DNA of 5,059 nucleotides from Bdellovibrio sp. (GTDB lineage Bacteria > Bdellovibrionota > Bdellovibrionia > Bdellovibrionales > UBA1609), in the NCBI GenBank assembly GCA_003694355.1, contig RFKI01000232.1, positions 1 to 5,059 on the forward strand. The letters are read 5' to 3'. Of the stretch, positions 1-4,626 are shown piece after piece; position 1 is the first letter of the stretch; each line of letters starts with the position of its first letter. The notes below the pieces were generated by a model. The model made no database searches, had not been told where the DNA came from, and saw only the letters and a list, made by a program, of their open reading frames with translations. The position numbers and the translations under genes were made by a program.

Positions 1-2
1 AA

Positions 3-524
3 GAAATTCTGAGTCTCTTCAAAAGTGATTTTTCTGTTTCTCCTTATCGAATCAGAGACAAGTTCAATCGTTTGATGAGAAAGAAAAGAAGAATTTTTAA
101 AAGAGATATGGACAGAAAAAGAAAAGCTTTCAATAAAGAGGAAAAGCGTCTTCGTAAAGAAAAGCTAAAAGCCTTTGAAAAAGAACGTGAAGAGTTCAAA
201 TCGCAAAATCCATCTAAAGAAGAAATCAAAGATTTTTATACAGATCAAGACCAACGACGTCGCGAGTTTTTTGCTGAACAACGAGAAAAACGGCGAGACT
301 TTGAATCCGATATGCGCCAGCAATCCAATGATTTTCGAGCAAAACTGCGAGAACTCACAAGAGACTTTAATCAAGAATATCGTATTTACTTACAAAAATA
401 TCGAGAATATCAAAAATCCAAAAAAAACAAGAAGCCCTTTAGTTCTGCATCCCAAGGCTCTTCTTTGCAAGAATTCCAAAAATATAAAAATCTACCAGCT
501 GAAGATCTCAAAGCTGGGCCTTAA
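3..524 (+). CDS. Hypothetical basic, helical hendecad-repeat protein (5' end missing)
   Basis: I do not recognise this protein. The first start codons visible in frame are TTG at 72 and ATG at 75, but the frame stays open from base 3 to the TAA at 522-524, giving 173 visible codons. The true start is therefore probably outside the window. The protein is dominated by K, R, E, D and Q and should be almost entirely alpha-helical. Counting TTG72 as residue 1, aromatic residues fall at 9, 20, 35, 42, 55, 66, 77, 88, 99 and 110, and those from 55 to 110 are exactly 11 apart. Another Phe lies 11 residues before F9, encoded at 63-65, upstream of the apparent start. This supports translation from further upstream. 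Hendecad spacing is typical of nearly straight coiled coils. The last 35 or so residues are Lys/Ser/Gln-rich and probably disordered. No membrane segment or catalytic motif is visible. Its stop overlaps the convergent smpB stop. A structural or nucleic-acid-associated coiled-coil role is possible but unproven. Confidence 0.72.
   Translation, partial: EILSLFKSDFSVSPYRIRDKFNRLMRKKRRIFKRDMDRKRKAFNKEEKRLRKEKLKAFEKEREEFKSQNPSKEEIKDFYTDQDQRRREFFAEQREKRRDFESDMRQQSNDFRAKLRELTRDFNQEYRIYLQKYREYQKSKKNKKPFSSASQGSSLQEFQKYKNLPAEDLKAGP
234..398 (+). repeat. Five consecutive 11-residue (33-nt) protein repeats
   Basis: Within the left-edge gene, five back-to-back 11-residue units each begin with Phe: FYTDQDQRRRE, FFAEQREKRRD, FESDMRQQSND, FRAKLRELTRD and FNQEYRIYLQK. 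A Tyr follows at the next register position. Four of the five end in an acidic residue, three of them Asp. The repeat is at the protein level only: the DNA units have diverged, so this is an old repeat or a selected helix periodicity rather than a recent tandem duplication. Confidence 0.75.
478..517 (-). terminator. Candidate intrinsic terminator for smpB operon
   Basis: Read on the minus strand, CCAGCT at 517-512 pairs perfectly with AGCTGG at 500-495 across an 11-nt loop. Continuing downstream, the strand is T-rich (TAGATTTTTATATTTTT, 494-478). It lies 4 to 43 nt past the smpB stop codon, the right place to end that operon, and so sits inside the 3' coding end of the convergent gene. The stem is only 6 bp and the T tract is interrupted, so efficiency may be modest. 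Confidence 0.4.
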
Positions 525-979
525 CGACGACTCTTTTTAAGCTGTCTTTGCATCTCTCTTTGAGCTTCTTTCTTTTTAATAGTTTGCCTCTTGTCTTGCC
601 GTTTTTTCCCTCTCACCAAAGCAATTTGAACCTTGGCCCAACCCTTTTTGAAATACACCTTTAAAGGCACACAACTATAGCCCTTTTCACGAGTTGCCCC
701 ATGAATCTTTTCCAACTCATGCTTATGAAGAAGAAGTTTTCTTAAACGCTCGGGATGGTGATTATTATAACTACTGGCCTTATACTCACTAATATGGGCC
801 TTTTGCAAATAAGCCTCATTTCCTTTAAAAGCCACATAAGCATCCTTGAGCTGACAAGATCCTGCACGCAAAGACTTCACTTCACTTCCTGTTAAAGCCA
901 ACCCTGCCTCAAAAGTTTCTATAATTTCATAGTCGTGCCTGGCTTTTCGATTTTCAGCAACGATCTTGATGCCACTCAT
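521..979 (-). CDS. smpB: SsrA-binding protein SmpB
   Basis: SmpB binds the tRNA-like domain of tmRNA (SsrA) and delivers it to stalled ribosomes, so that the nascent chain is tagged for proteolysis and the ribosome is freed (trans-translation). The 152-residue product has the normal family length. Visible signatures in order are NRKARHDYEI (10-19), the FEAGLALTGSEVKSLRAG block (23-40), LKDAYV (44-49), PERLRKLLLHKHEL (76-89), VPLKVYFKKGWAKV (104-117) and the GKKRQDKR motif (124-131). A very basic tail follows to residue 152; in the family this tail fills the empty mRNA channel. The ATG (979-977) shares ATGA with the rsmA stop, and an AAAGGG Shine-Dalgarno lies 9 nt upstream inside rsmA, so translation is probably coupled. 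It is the last gene of the minus-strand run and converges on the left-edge gene. I do not see ssrA (the tmRNA gene) in this window. Confidence 0.97.
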   Translation of the reverse strand: MSGIKIVAENRKARHDYEIIETFEAGLALTGSEVKSLRAGSCQLKDAYVAFKGNEAYLQKAHISEYKASSYNNHHPERLRKLLLHKHELEKIHGATREKGYSCVPLKVYFKKGWAKVQIALVRGKKRQDKRQTIKKKEAQREMQRQLKKSRR

Positions 980-1761
980 TTGTCACAACCCTTTGCCTTT
1001 TCATAAAGTATTTCAAAATGTTCTGGAGAAAGCTCTTCAGCTCGAACTTTCTGGGAGAAGCCCAAGCCCTCAAGAATCTCTCCTGAAACAGGAATGTTTT
1101 TTAATAAATATTTACGCCTTTGAGAAAAGGCCTTTTTAACAAACTGAATATAGTCTGAAGACAATATTTTTTTTCTCTGGAAATGCAACACCCGACTTGC
1201 AACCCGAGGTGGAGGGTAGAAAGAAGAGGGCCCAGCTTCCAACACAAAACTCACATCCCAAGCGCTTTGAGCCACAACAGAAAGCAGCCCATAAGATGCC
1301 GTAGAGGGAGACGCCATAACTCTTTGAGCCACTTCTTTTTGAAACATCAAAAGCATTTGATCAATAGCTTGAGGCCCCATAGATCGCTCAACCACCAAGC
1401 TGGAACTAATCTGATAAGGCAAATTACTCAATAACAAAGTCTTTGAAGGCAGTTGAAGCGCATCCCAGTTCAGACGAAGAGCATCTTCTTGCAAAACCAC
1501 AAACCCTTTTGCTTTCCAATACTCAGAAAATTTTTTGTCCAGCTCAATTAAAACAAGAGGCACAGAAGAAGGCACAAAACAAGTCAAAGCCCCCAATCCC
1601 GGACCAATTTCCACAACCCCTTTATAAGAGAGGTCTTTTATTTTCTTTTCCAAAAGGCTCAAAACGTACTCATCCACAAGAAAGTTCTGACCCAAAGCTT
1701 TTAATGGAGAAGCCCCTAAAGAGGCCAGCTCCCTTTTAAGTGCCTCAACCTGATCTGACAT
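976..1761 (-). CDS. rsmA: 16S rRNA dimethyladenosine transferase RsmA (KsgA)
   Basis: RsmA uses S-adenosylmethionine to dimethylate two adjacent adenines in the helix 45 loop of 16S rRNA (A1518/A1519 in E. coli), a late checkpoint of small-subunit assembly. The 261-residue length is typical. Motifs in order: KALGQNFLVD (21-30), the SAM-binding EIGPGLGALT (51-60), acidic IELD (72-75), EDA (92-94), the catalytic NLPY (113-116), and FYPPPRVASRV (181-191). The small C-terminal domain has FSQRRKYLLKNI (212-223) and RAEELSPEHF (240-249). The ATG at 1761-1759 is supported by AAGGAG at 1776-1771, 9 nt upstream. The gene begins inside tsaD with a 17-nt overlap, and its TGA overlaps the smpB ATG by 4 nt, so it is an internal operon gene. 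All catalytic motifs are intact. The erythromycin-resistance Erm methyltransferases are relatives, but the KALGQNFL start and the housekeeping context favour RsmA. Confidence 0.97.
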   Translation of the reverse strand: MSDQVEALKRELASLGASPLKALGQNFLVDEYVLSLLEKKIKDLSYKGVVEIGPGLGALTCFVPSSVPLVLIELDKKFSEYWKAKGFVVLQEDALRLNWDALQLPSKTLLLSNLPYQISSSLVVERSMGPQAIDQMLLMFQKEVAQRVMASPSTASYGLLSVVAQSAWDVSFVLEAGPSSFYPPPRVASRVLHFQRKKILSSDYIQFVKKAFSQRRKYLLKNIPVSGEILEGLGFSQKVRAEELSPEHFEILYEKAKGCDK

Positions 1762-2794
1762 CTATAAAGTCTCCTTCCAAGGAGCTTGCACTCGGGGAAG
1801 CCTCCCAGGAATCTCTTTGTCCAGACTGAAGTCGCCTTAACCCCACATACCCCACCATAGCCGCATTATCTGTACAATACCTCAAAGGGGGAATCGAAAC
1901 GGCAACCTCTTTCTGTTGAGCCCATTGCTCAATCTTTTCTCTTAATCTTTTATTGGCACTCACACCCCCCGCCACAGCCACTCTTTTCAATCCTGTTTTT
2001 TCAACGGCCTTATCTATTTTGTGAACCAGGACATCCACAATGGCTTCCTGGTAAGAGGCGCAAAGATCCGCAATGGGCCTCTTATCTACAGGAAGGTCTT
2101 TTAACACTCGTAAGGCCTCTGTTTTGAGTCCTGAAAAGCTGAAGTTACAATTGTCCTTATTCCATAAAGCTCTGGGAAAGGAAAAGGCATCAGCCCGCCC
2201 TCCTTGACTGTTTTTTTCTACAGCAACCCCACCGGGAAACCCCAACCCCAGCATTTTTGCAAACTTATCAAAGGCCTCCCCGGCAGCATCATCCAAAGTA
2301 GCACCCAAAACTTCATATTTTCCTAAATCCTTCACTCGATACAAATGGGTGTGTCCTCCACTCACCACCAACGACACAAAAGGTGGAGTGAAATCCTCTG
2401 AGATGCTATATGAATGGTCTTTAATAAAGGGCGACCAAATATGGGCTTCTAAATGGTTGATGGTCACAAATGGCTTTTCCTTCGCCAAAGCCAAGGTCTT
2501 TGCTGTAACAACTCCCACCAATAGAGAACCCATTAAACCAGGACGTGAAGTCACCGCCAAACCGTCAATGTCTTGCCAATCCATATTGGCTTTTTGAAAA
2601 CAGGAATCCACAAGAGGCAAAAGATTGAGTGTGTGATTGCGACTGGCAATTTCAGGAACAATGCCTCCAAAAGGTTGATGAGCCAAGTCCTGATTGGCTG
2701 AGCACAAAGCACGCACCACCCCTCCGTCACTCACAATAGCCACAGAGGTGTCGTCACAGCTTGTTTCAATCGCTAAAACATTTTTTATTTTCAC
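1745..2794 (-). CDS. tsaD: tRNA N6-adenosine threonylcarbamoyltransferase TsaD
   Basis: TsaD transfers the threonylcarbamoyl group from threonylcarbamoyl-AMP to A37 of ANN-decoding tRNAs (t6A), working with TsaB and TsaE in the cytoplasm. It belongs to the ASKHA/Kae1 fold. At 349 residues it has the usual length. Visible motifs: IETSCDDT near the N-terminus (9-16), the metal-binding NHLEAH (H114, H118), SGGHTH (145-150), DDAAGEAFDKFAK (168-180), NFSFSGLKT (217-225), GGVSAN (276-281) and CTDN with D309. One oddity is RPGL (84-87) where many relatives have GPGL. The start is GTG (2794-2792), placing the conserved IETSCD as expected; no in-frame ATG fits. No good Shine-Dalgarno precedes it, and the YbgF-like stop is 8 nt upstream, suggesting coupled re-initiation. 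Its 3' end overlaps rsmA by 17 nt. Confidence 0.97.
   Translation of the reverse strand: MKIKNVLAIETSCDDTSVAIVSDGGVVRALCSANQDLAHQPFGGIVPEIASRNHTLNLLPLVDSCFQKANMDWQDIDGLAVTSRPGLMGSLLVGVVTAKTLALAKEKPFVTINHLEAHIWSPFIKDHSYSISEDFTPPFVSLVVSGGHTHLYRVKDLGKYEVLGATLDDAAGEAFDKFAKMLGLGFPGGVAVEKNSQGGRADAFSFPRALWNKDNCNFSFSGLKTEALRVLKDLPVDKRPIADLCASYQEAIVDVLVHKIDKAVEKTGLKRVAVAGGVSANKRLREKIEQWAQQKEVAVSIPPLRYCTDNAAMVGYVGLRRLQSGQRDSWEASPSASSLEGDFIDVRSG
1771..1776 (-). promoter_or_regulatory. Shine-Dalgarno of rsmA inside tsaD
   Basis: AAGGAG on the minus strand, 9 nt before the rsmA ATG at 1761. It lies within the last codons of tsaD and supports independent or coupled initiation at this ATG despite the 17-nt gene overlap. 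Confidence 0.75.
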
Positions 2795-2802
2795 AACAGG
2801 TT

Positions 2803-3504
2803 TTATTTATGTTTCTTTTTAAGATGTGACAACCGATATTTGGCTTTCCTTGCTTCACGACTCTTTGGGAACTTGGCAATGACTTCTTCGAAAAATACTT
2901 TGGCATCCTCATACATCTTTAACTCTTGAAAACACACGCCAATTTTATAAGTGGCGTCTGCATACTTTGACCCCTTAGGATAAAGCTCTCGATACTTTTG
3001 ATAACTTAAAATGGCCTTTTTCCACTCTCCCTTCTTAAACCACTCCTCAGCCTGAGTATATGGCCCCCCTTTTTTTCGCTCACTCCCCTTAGAAGAGCTC
3101 TTCTTTTTTTCTGACGTTTTCTTTAAAAGAGCTGCCAATTCAGCCACTTGCTGAGATAAACCTTTTAATGCCAAATCATGTTGCTCCAAAGCCTCTTGAT
3201 AAACCTTTAAGCGCTTCTGCCACTCCTCTTTTTCCAAGCTCTGCTGTTTAAAATCTTCCTGAAGTTTCGAAAGTTGAGCCTCCAACTGACTCACTCTCCC
3301 CAAGACTTCCCGCATTTGGGCTTCTTGCTCCTGGCGAGCCAATTCCTCCTGAGCACGCCTCTGCTCTTCAGAAATAACTGGAGCCGTTTTTTGAGATTTT
3401 TCAGGAGGATTTGATTGATTTCCCGTTCTCAATTGCTCTCTGGTTACAAGACATCCCGATAAAAACAACATGCCACAAAAAAGCCATGCTTTATAATACC
3501 TCAA
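2803..3504 (-). CDS. YbgF/CpoB-like coiled-coil TPR lipoprotein
   Basis: The predicted product has 233 residues and resembles YbgF/CpoB, the periplasmic Tol-Pal accessory that in E. coli links peptidoglycan synthesis with outer-membrane constriction at division. A short signal peptide ends in the lipobox LSGC (C18), so this version should be lipid-anchored, whereas E. coli CpoB is soluble. Residue 19 is Leu, with no Asp inner-membrane retention signal, so outer-membrane sorting is likely. Residues about 45-130 form a Gln/Glu/Leu-rich coiled coil. A Lys/Ser-rich linker (about 129-147) leads to tetratricopeptide-like helices (about 149-232, including YPKGSKYADATYKIGVCF and FPKSREARKAKYRL), the CpoB signature arrangement. 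The TTG start (3504-3502) is chosen because AAGGGAGG lies 5 nt upstream; the first ATG, codon 12, would leave too short a signal peptide. It follows the DUF4398-like gene by 14 nt and precedes tsaD by 8 nt. The nearby pal supports the Tol-Pal assignment. Another TPR lipoprotein such as BamD is less likely given the long coiled coil. Confidence 0.85.
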   Translation of the reverse strand: MRYYKAWLFCGMLFLSGCLVTREQLRTGNQSNPPEKSQKTAPVISEEQRRAQEELARQEQEAQMREVLGRVSQLEAQLSKLQEDFKQQSLEKEEWQKRLKVYQEALEQHDLALKGLSQQVAELAALLKKTSEKKKSSSKGSERKKGGPYTQAEEWFKKGEWKKAILSYQKYRELYPKGSKYADATYKIGVCFQELKMYEDAKVFFEEVIAKFPKSREARKAKYRLSHLKKKHK

Positions 3505-3509
3505 TCTGG

Positions 3510-3517
3510 CCTCCCTT
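3510..3517 (-). promoter_or_regulatory. Shine-Dalgarno fixing the TTG start of the YbgF-like gene
   Basis: AAGGGAGG on the minus strand, 5 nt before TTG at 3504. It begins directly after the TAA (3521-3519) of the preceding lipoprotein gene. A strong site at correct spacing argues that the rare TTG is the real start and that ribosomes finishing the upstream gene can restart here. Confidence 0.75.
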
Positions 3518-3518
3518 C

Positions 3519-3818
3519 TTAGAACCCTTCTTCTCCCATTTTCATTTTCTTAACACGTGCCAGGTTTTCTGCCTTTTCTGCATAGTAACGAGCCTTTCTA
3601 AAAAACTCTCGAGCTTTGGCATACTCTCTTTGTCGAAAAAAACGCTCTGCCTGGAAGTAAAACTCTTCTGCTTTAGCCCAACTTCCAGGAGCTAAAGACA
3701 AAGCTCCTGCCTTTTGAGCAGCCCTTTTGGCCACATAGGCTAAAACATACTCTTCTTTTGGAGCGGGCCCCACACAAGATACAAGAAAAAGGAAGAAAAA
3801 AAGAATTCCTCGCCTCAC
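3519..3818 (-). CDS. Small DUF4398-like lipoprotein
   Basis: A 99-residue product, if started at GTG 3818-3816. A longer version from GTG 3860 is possible in frame, but it would start inside the terminator loop and lacks a ribosome site, whereas AAAGGAG lies 5 nt before 3818. The N-terminus MRRGILFFFLFLVSC is a compact signal peptide with lipobox LVSC (C15); residue 16 is Val, compatible with outer-membrane sorting. The mature part is one alpha-helical hairpin-like stretch rich in Ala, Glu, Lys and aromatic residues (AKAEEFYFQAERFFRQREYA, 48-67), with the LAP..W..AE pattern (42-51) typical of DUF4398-type proteins. That family has no firm biochemical function that I can cite. It is the first gene after pal and its terminator, and lies 14 nt before the YbgF-like gene, which suggests a cell-envelope or Tol-Pal accessory role. 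The role is inference; the family match is by eye. Confidence 0.75.
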   Translation of the reverse strand: MRRGILFFFLFLVSCVGPAPKEEYVLAYVAKRAAQKAGALSLAPGSWAKAEEFYFQAERFFRQREYAKAREFFRKARYYAEKAENLARVKKMKMGEEGF

Positions 3819-3823
3819 CCTAA

Positions 3824-3830
3824 CTCCTTT
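3824..3830 (-). promoter_or_regulatory. Shine-Dalgarno fixing the GTG start at 3818
   Basis: AAAGGAG on the minus strand, 5 nt before GTG 3818. It directly follows the T tract of the pal terminator (3840-3831), so the site is available only on transcripts that read through the terminator or start very close to it. Confidence 0.75.
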
Positions 3831-3869
3831 AAAAACAAAAGCCCTGTTTTTGAAGAACACAAACAGGGC
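3831..3869 (-). terminator. Strong intrinsic terminator after pal
   Basis: On the minus strand GCCCTGTTT (3869-3861) pairs perfectly over 9 bp with AAACAGGGC (3849-3841) around an 11-nt loop, and is followed immediately by TTTTGTTTTT (3840-3831). It starts 25 nt after the pal stop. This is a textbook Rho-independent terminator for pal, and it also separates pal from the downstream DUF4398-like/YbgF-like/tsaD/rsmA/smpB run. Confidence 0.9.
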
Positions 3870-3894
3870 CTGAAAACATTTTTCACATCTCTTT

Positions 3895-4386
3895 TTATTT
3901 TAAAGGAACAAAATTTGCCCGACGGTTTTTAGCATGATCCGCTTCTGTATCTCCATAGGCTAAAAGCTTTTCCTTCCCATAGCTGATCGTTGTTAACTTC
4001 TTTGCAGGCACTCCTAAACTCACTAAATAGTTCTTAACAGCCTCTGCACGTCGTTGCCCTAACGCCAAGTTATATTCCGCTGAACCTCTTTTATCACAGT
4101 GCCCTTCAATTTGAACGCTGACATTTTTTTCTTTAATCCACTTGGCATTCTTTTCAAGAAGTCTTTTTGCCTCGGGAGTCAAACGAGAACTGTCAAACTC
4201 AAAATGAACAGTGTAAAGACCTGGAATTTTTCCACTATCACTTCCATTGATGTCAAAAGTTTCTGGAACTGTTTCCACAGCTGCTGGCGGAACATTTCCT
4301 TCTTCGGCTTTTTTCTTCTTGCTTGAACAAGAAATATCAAACATGAAGGTGGTTGCTAGAATGACTAGAAGTATGGAACGAATCAT
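3895..4386 (-). CDS. pal: Peptidoglycan-associated lipoprotein Pal
   Basis: Pal is an outer-membrane lipoprotein whose OmpA-like domain binds the diaminopimelate stem of peptidoglycan. It works with TolB and TolQRA to draw in the outer membrane during division. The 163-residue product has a signal peptide (1-19) and probable lipidated C20 followed by SSKKKK. A Pro/Glu-rich linker runs to about residue 55, then the OmpA domain: VHFEFDSSRLTPEA (60-73), IEGHCDKRGSAEYNLALGQRRA (93-114), ISYGKEKLLAYGD (134-146) and NRRANFV (154-160). D98 and R113 match the diaminopimelate-contacting Asp and Arg of the family. The ATG at 4386 has AAGGAG 8 nt upstream. The lipobox reads FDISC, with an unusual Asp at -3. 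pal has its own candidate promoter and a strong terminator, and the usual neighbour tolB is absent, replaced by a divergent unrelated gene. Confidence 0.93.
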   Translation of the reverse strand: MIRSILLVILATTFMFDISCSSKKKKAEEGNVPPAAVETVPETFDINGSDSGKIPGLYTVHFEFDSSRLTPEAKRLLEKNAKWIKEKNVSVQIEGHCDKRGSAEYNLALGQRRAEAVKNYLVSLGVPAKKLTTISYGKEKLLAYGDTEADHAKNRRANFVPLK

Positions 4387-4398
4387 AGTTGTTTCTCC

Positions 4399-4424
4399 TT
4401 ATATTATGTCTTTTATATATGTCT
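4399..4424. repeat. Adjacent imperfect repeats in the pal leader
   Basis: TATATTATGTCT (4400-4411) and TATATATGTCT (4414-4424) differ by one inserted T and lie side by side just upstream of the pal ribosome binding site. Such AT-rich doublets can be a regulator site, an alternative -10 region or simple low-complexity drift. I cannot tell which. Confidence 0.35.
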
Positions 4425-4471
4425 AGAATCTAACAATAACTTCAGTCAGCCCCAAAAAGCAAATCTTTATC

Positions 4472-4499
4472 AGTGTAAGAAAAACATTCAGAAAGTCAA
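4472..4499 (-). promoter_or_regulatory. Candidate sigma-70 promoter for pal
   Basis: Minus-strand TTGACT (4499-4494) and TACACT (4477-4472) are separated by 16 nt and match the consensus at 5/6 and 4/6 positions. A transcript would start near 4465, giving a leader of about 80 nt before the pal ATG. Very AT-rich sequence at 4400-4425 could host another promoter. Confidence 0.35.
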
Positions 4500-4556
4500 A
4501 CGCTCCCACAAAAGCCATGCCCTTCCCAAAACCTTTCTCTCAGTCTCTGAGGAACC

Positions 4557-4588
4557 TTGACTTTTTAGACGGAGCAAGAAATGATAAT
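4557..4588 (+). promoter_or_regulatory. Candidate promoter for the right-edge gene
   Basis: TTGACT at 4557-4562 is a good -35. Two overlapping -10 choices follow: AATGAT (4580-4585, 17-nt spacer, 4/6 match) and GATAAT (4583-4588, 5/6 match, but a long 20-nt spacer). Either would start RNA near 4592-4596, at the edge of the inverted repeat. Confidence 0.4.
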
Positions 4589-4593
4589 GATAT

Positions 4594-4609
4594 GGCGCAC
4601 TATTGCGCC
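4594..4609 (+). promoter_or_regulatory. Perfect inverted repeat between promoter and ribosome site
   Basis: GGCGCA-CTAT-TGCGCC is a perfect palindrome with 6-bp GC-rich arms and a 4-nt centre in an otherwise AT-rich region. It lies between the candidate -10 and the Shine-Dalgarno (4613-4619). As DNA it could be an operator for a dimeric repressor; as RNA it would form a 5'-end hairpin 3 nt before the ribosome site. It is not followed by a T tract, so it is not a terminator. Confidence 0.5.
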
Positions 4610-4626
4610 CAGAAGGGGGAACTCTT

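Noticed and set aside
44..374. Two minus-strand frames opposite the left-edge gene
   Set aside because: They are Phe/Ser/Leu-rich mirror images of the Lys/Arg/Glu codons on the other strand, with no ribosome site or motif.
175..540. Overlapping plus-strand frame of 121 codons
   Set aside because: It lies in another frame of the left-edge gene, has Lys/Asn-biased low-complexity content from the A-rich DNA and shows none of the 11-residue periodicity.
1183..1739. Two plus-strand frames opposite rsmA
   Set aside because: The minus-strand RsmA has every family motif; the opposite frames have no recognisable content.
2349..2597. Plus-strand frame opposite tsaD
   Set aside because: It falls over the conserved core of TsaD and is an antisense shadow.
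3411..3695. Plus-strand frame crossing two lipoprotein genes
   Set aside because: It spans the junction of two minus-strand genes with good starts and lipoboxes; it is His/Ser/Phe-rich noise.
3819..3860. Longer N-terminus of the DUF4398-like protein starting at GTG 3860
   Set aside because: This start is in the terminator hairpin loop without a Shine-Dalgarno, and it would put 14 extra residues before a complete signal peptide.
4539..4551. Small hairpin CTCAG-TCT-CTGAG
   Set aside because: A 5-bp stem with no T tract on either strand and no link to a gene start; expected by chance.
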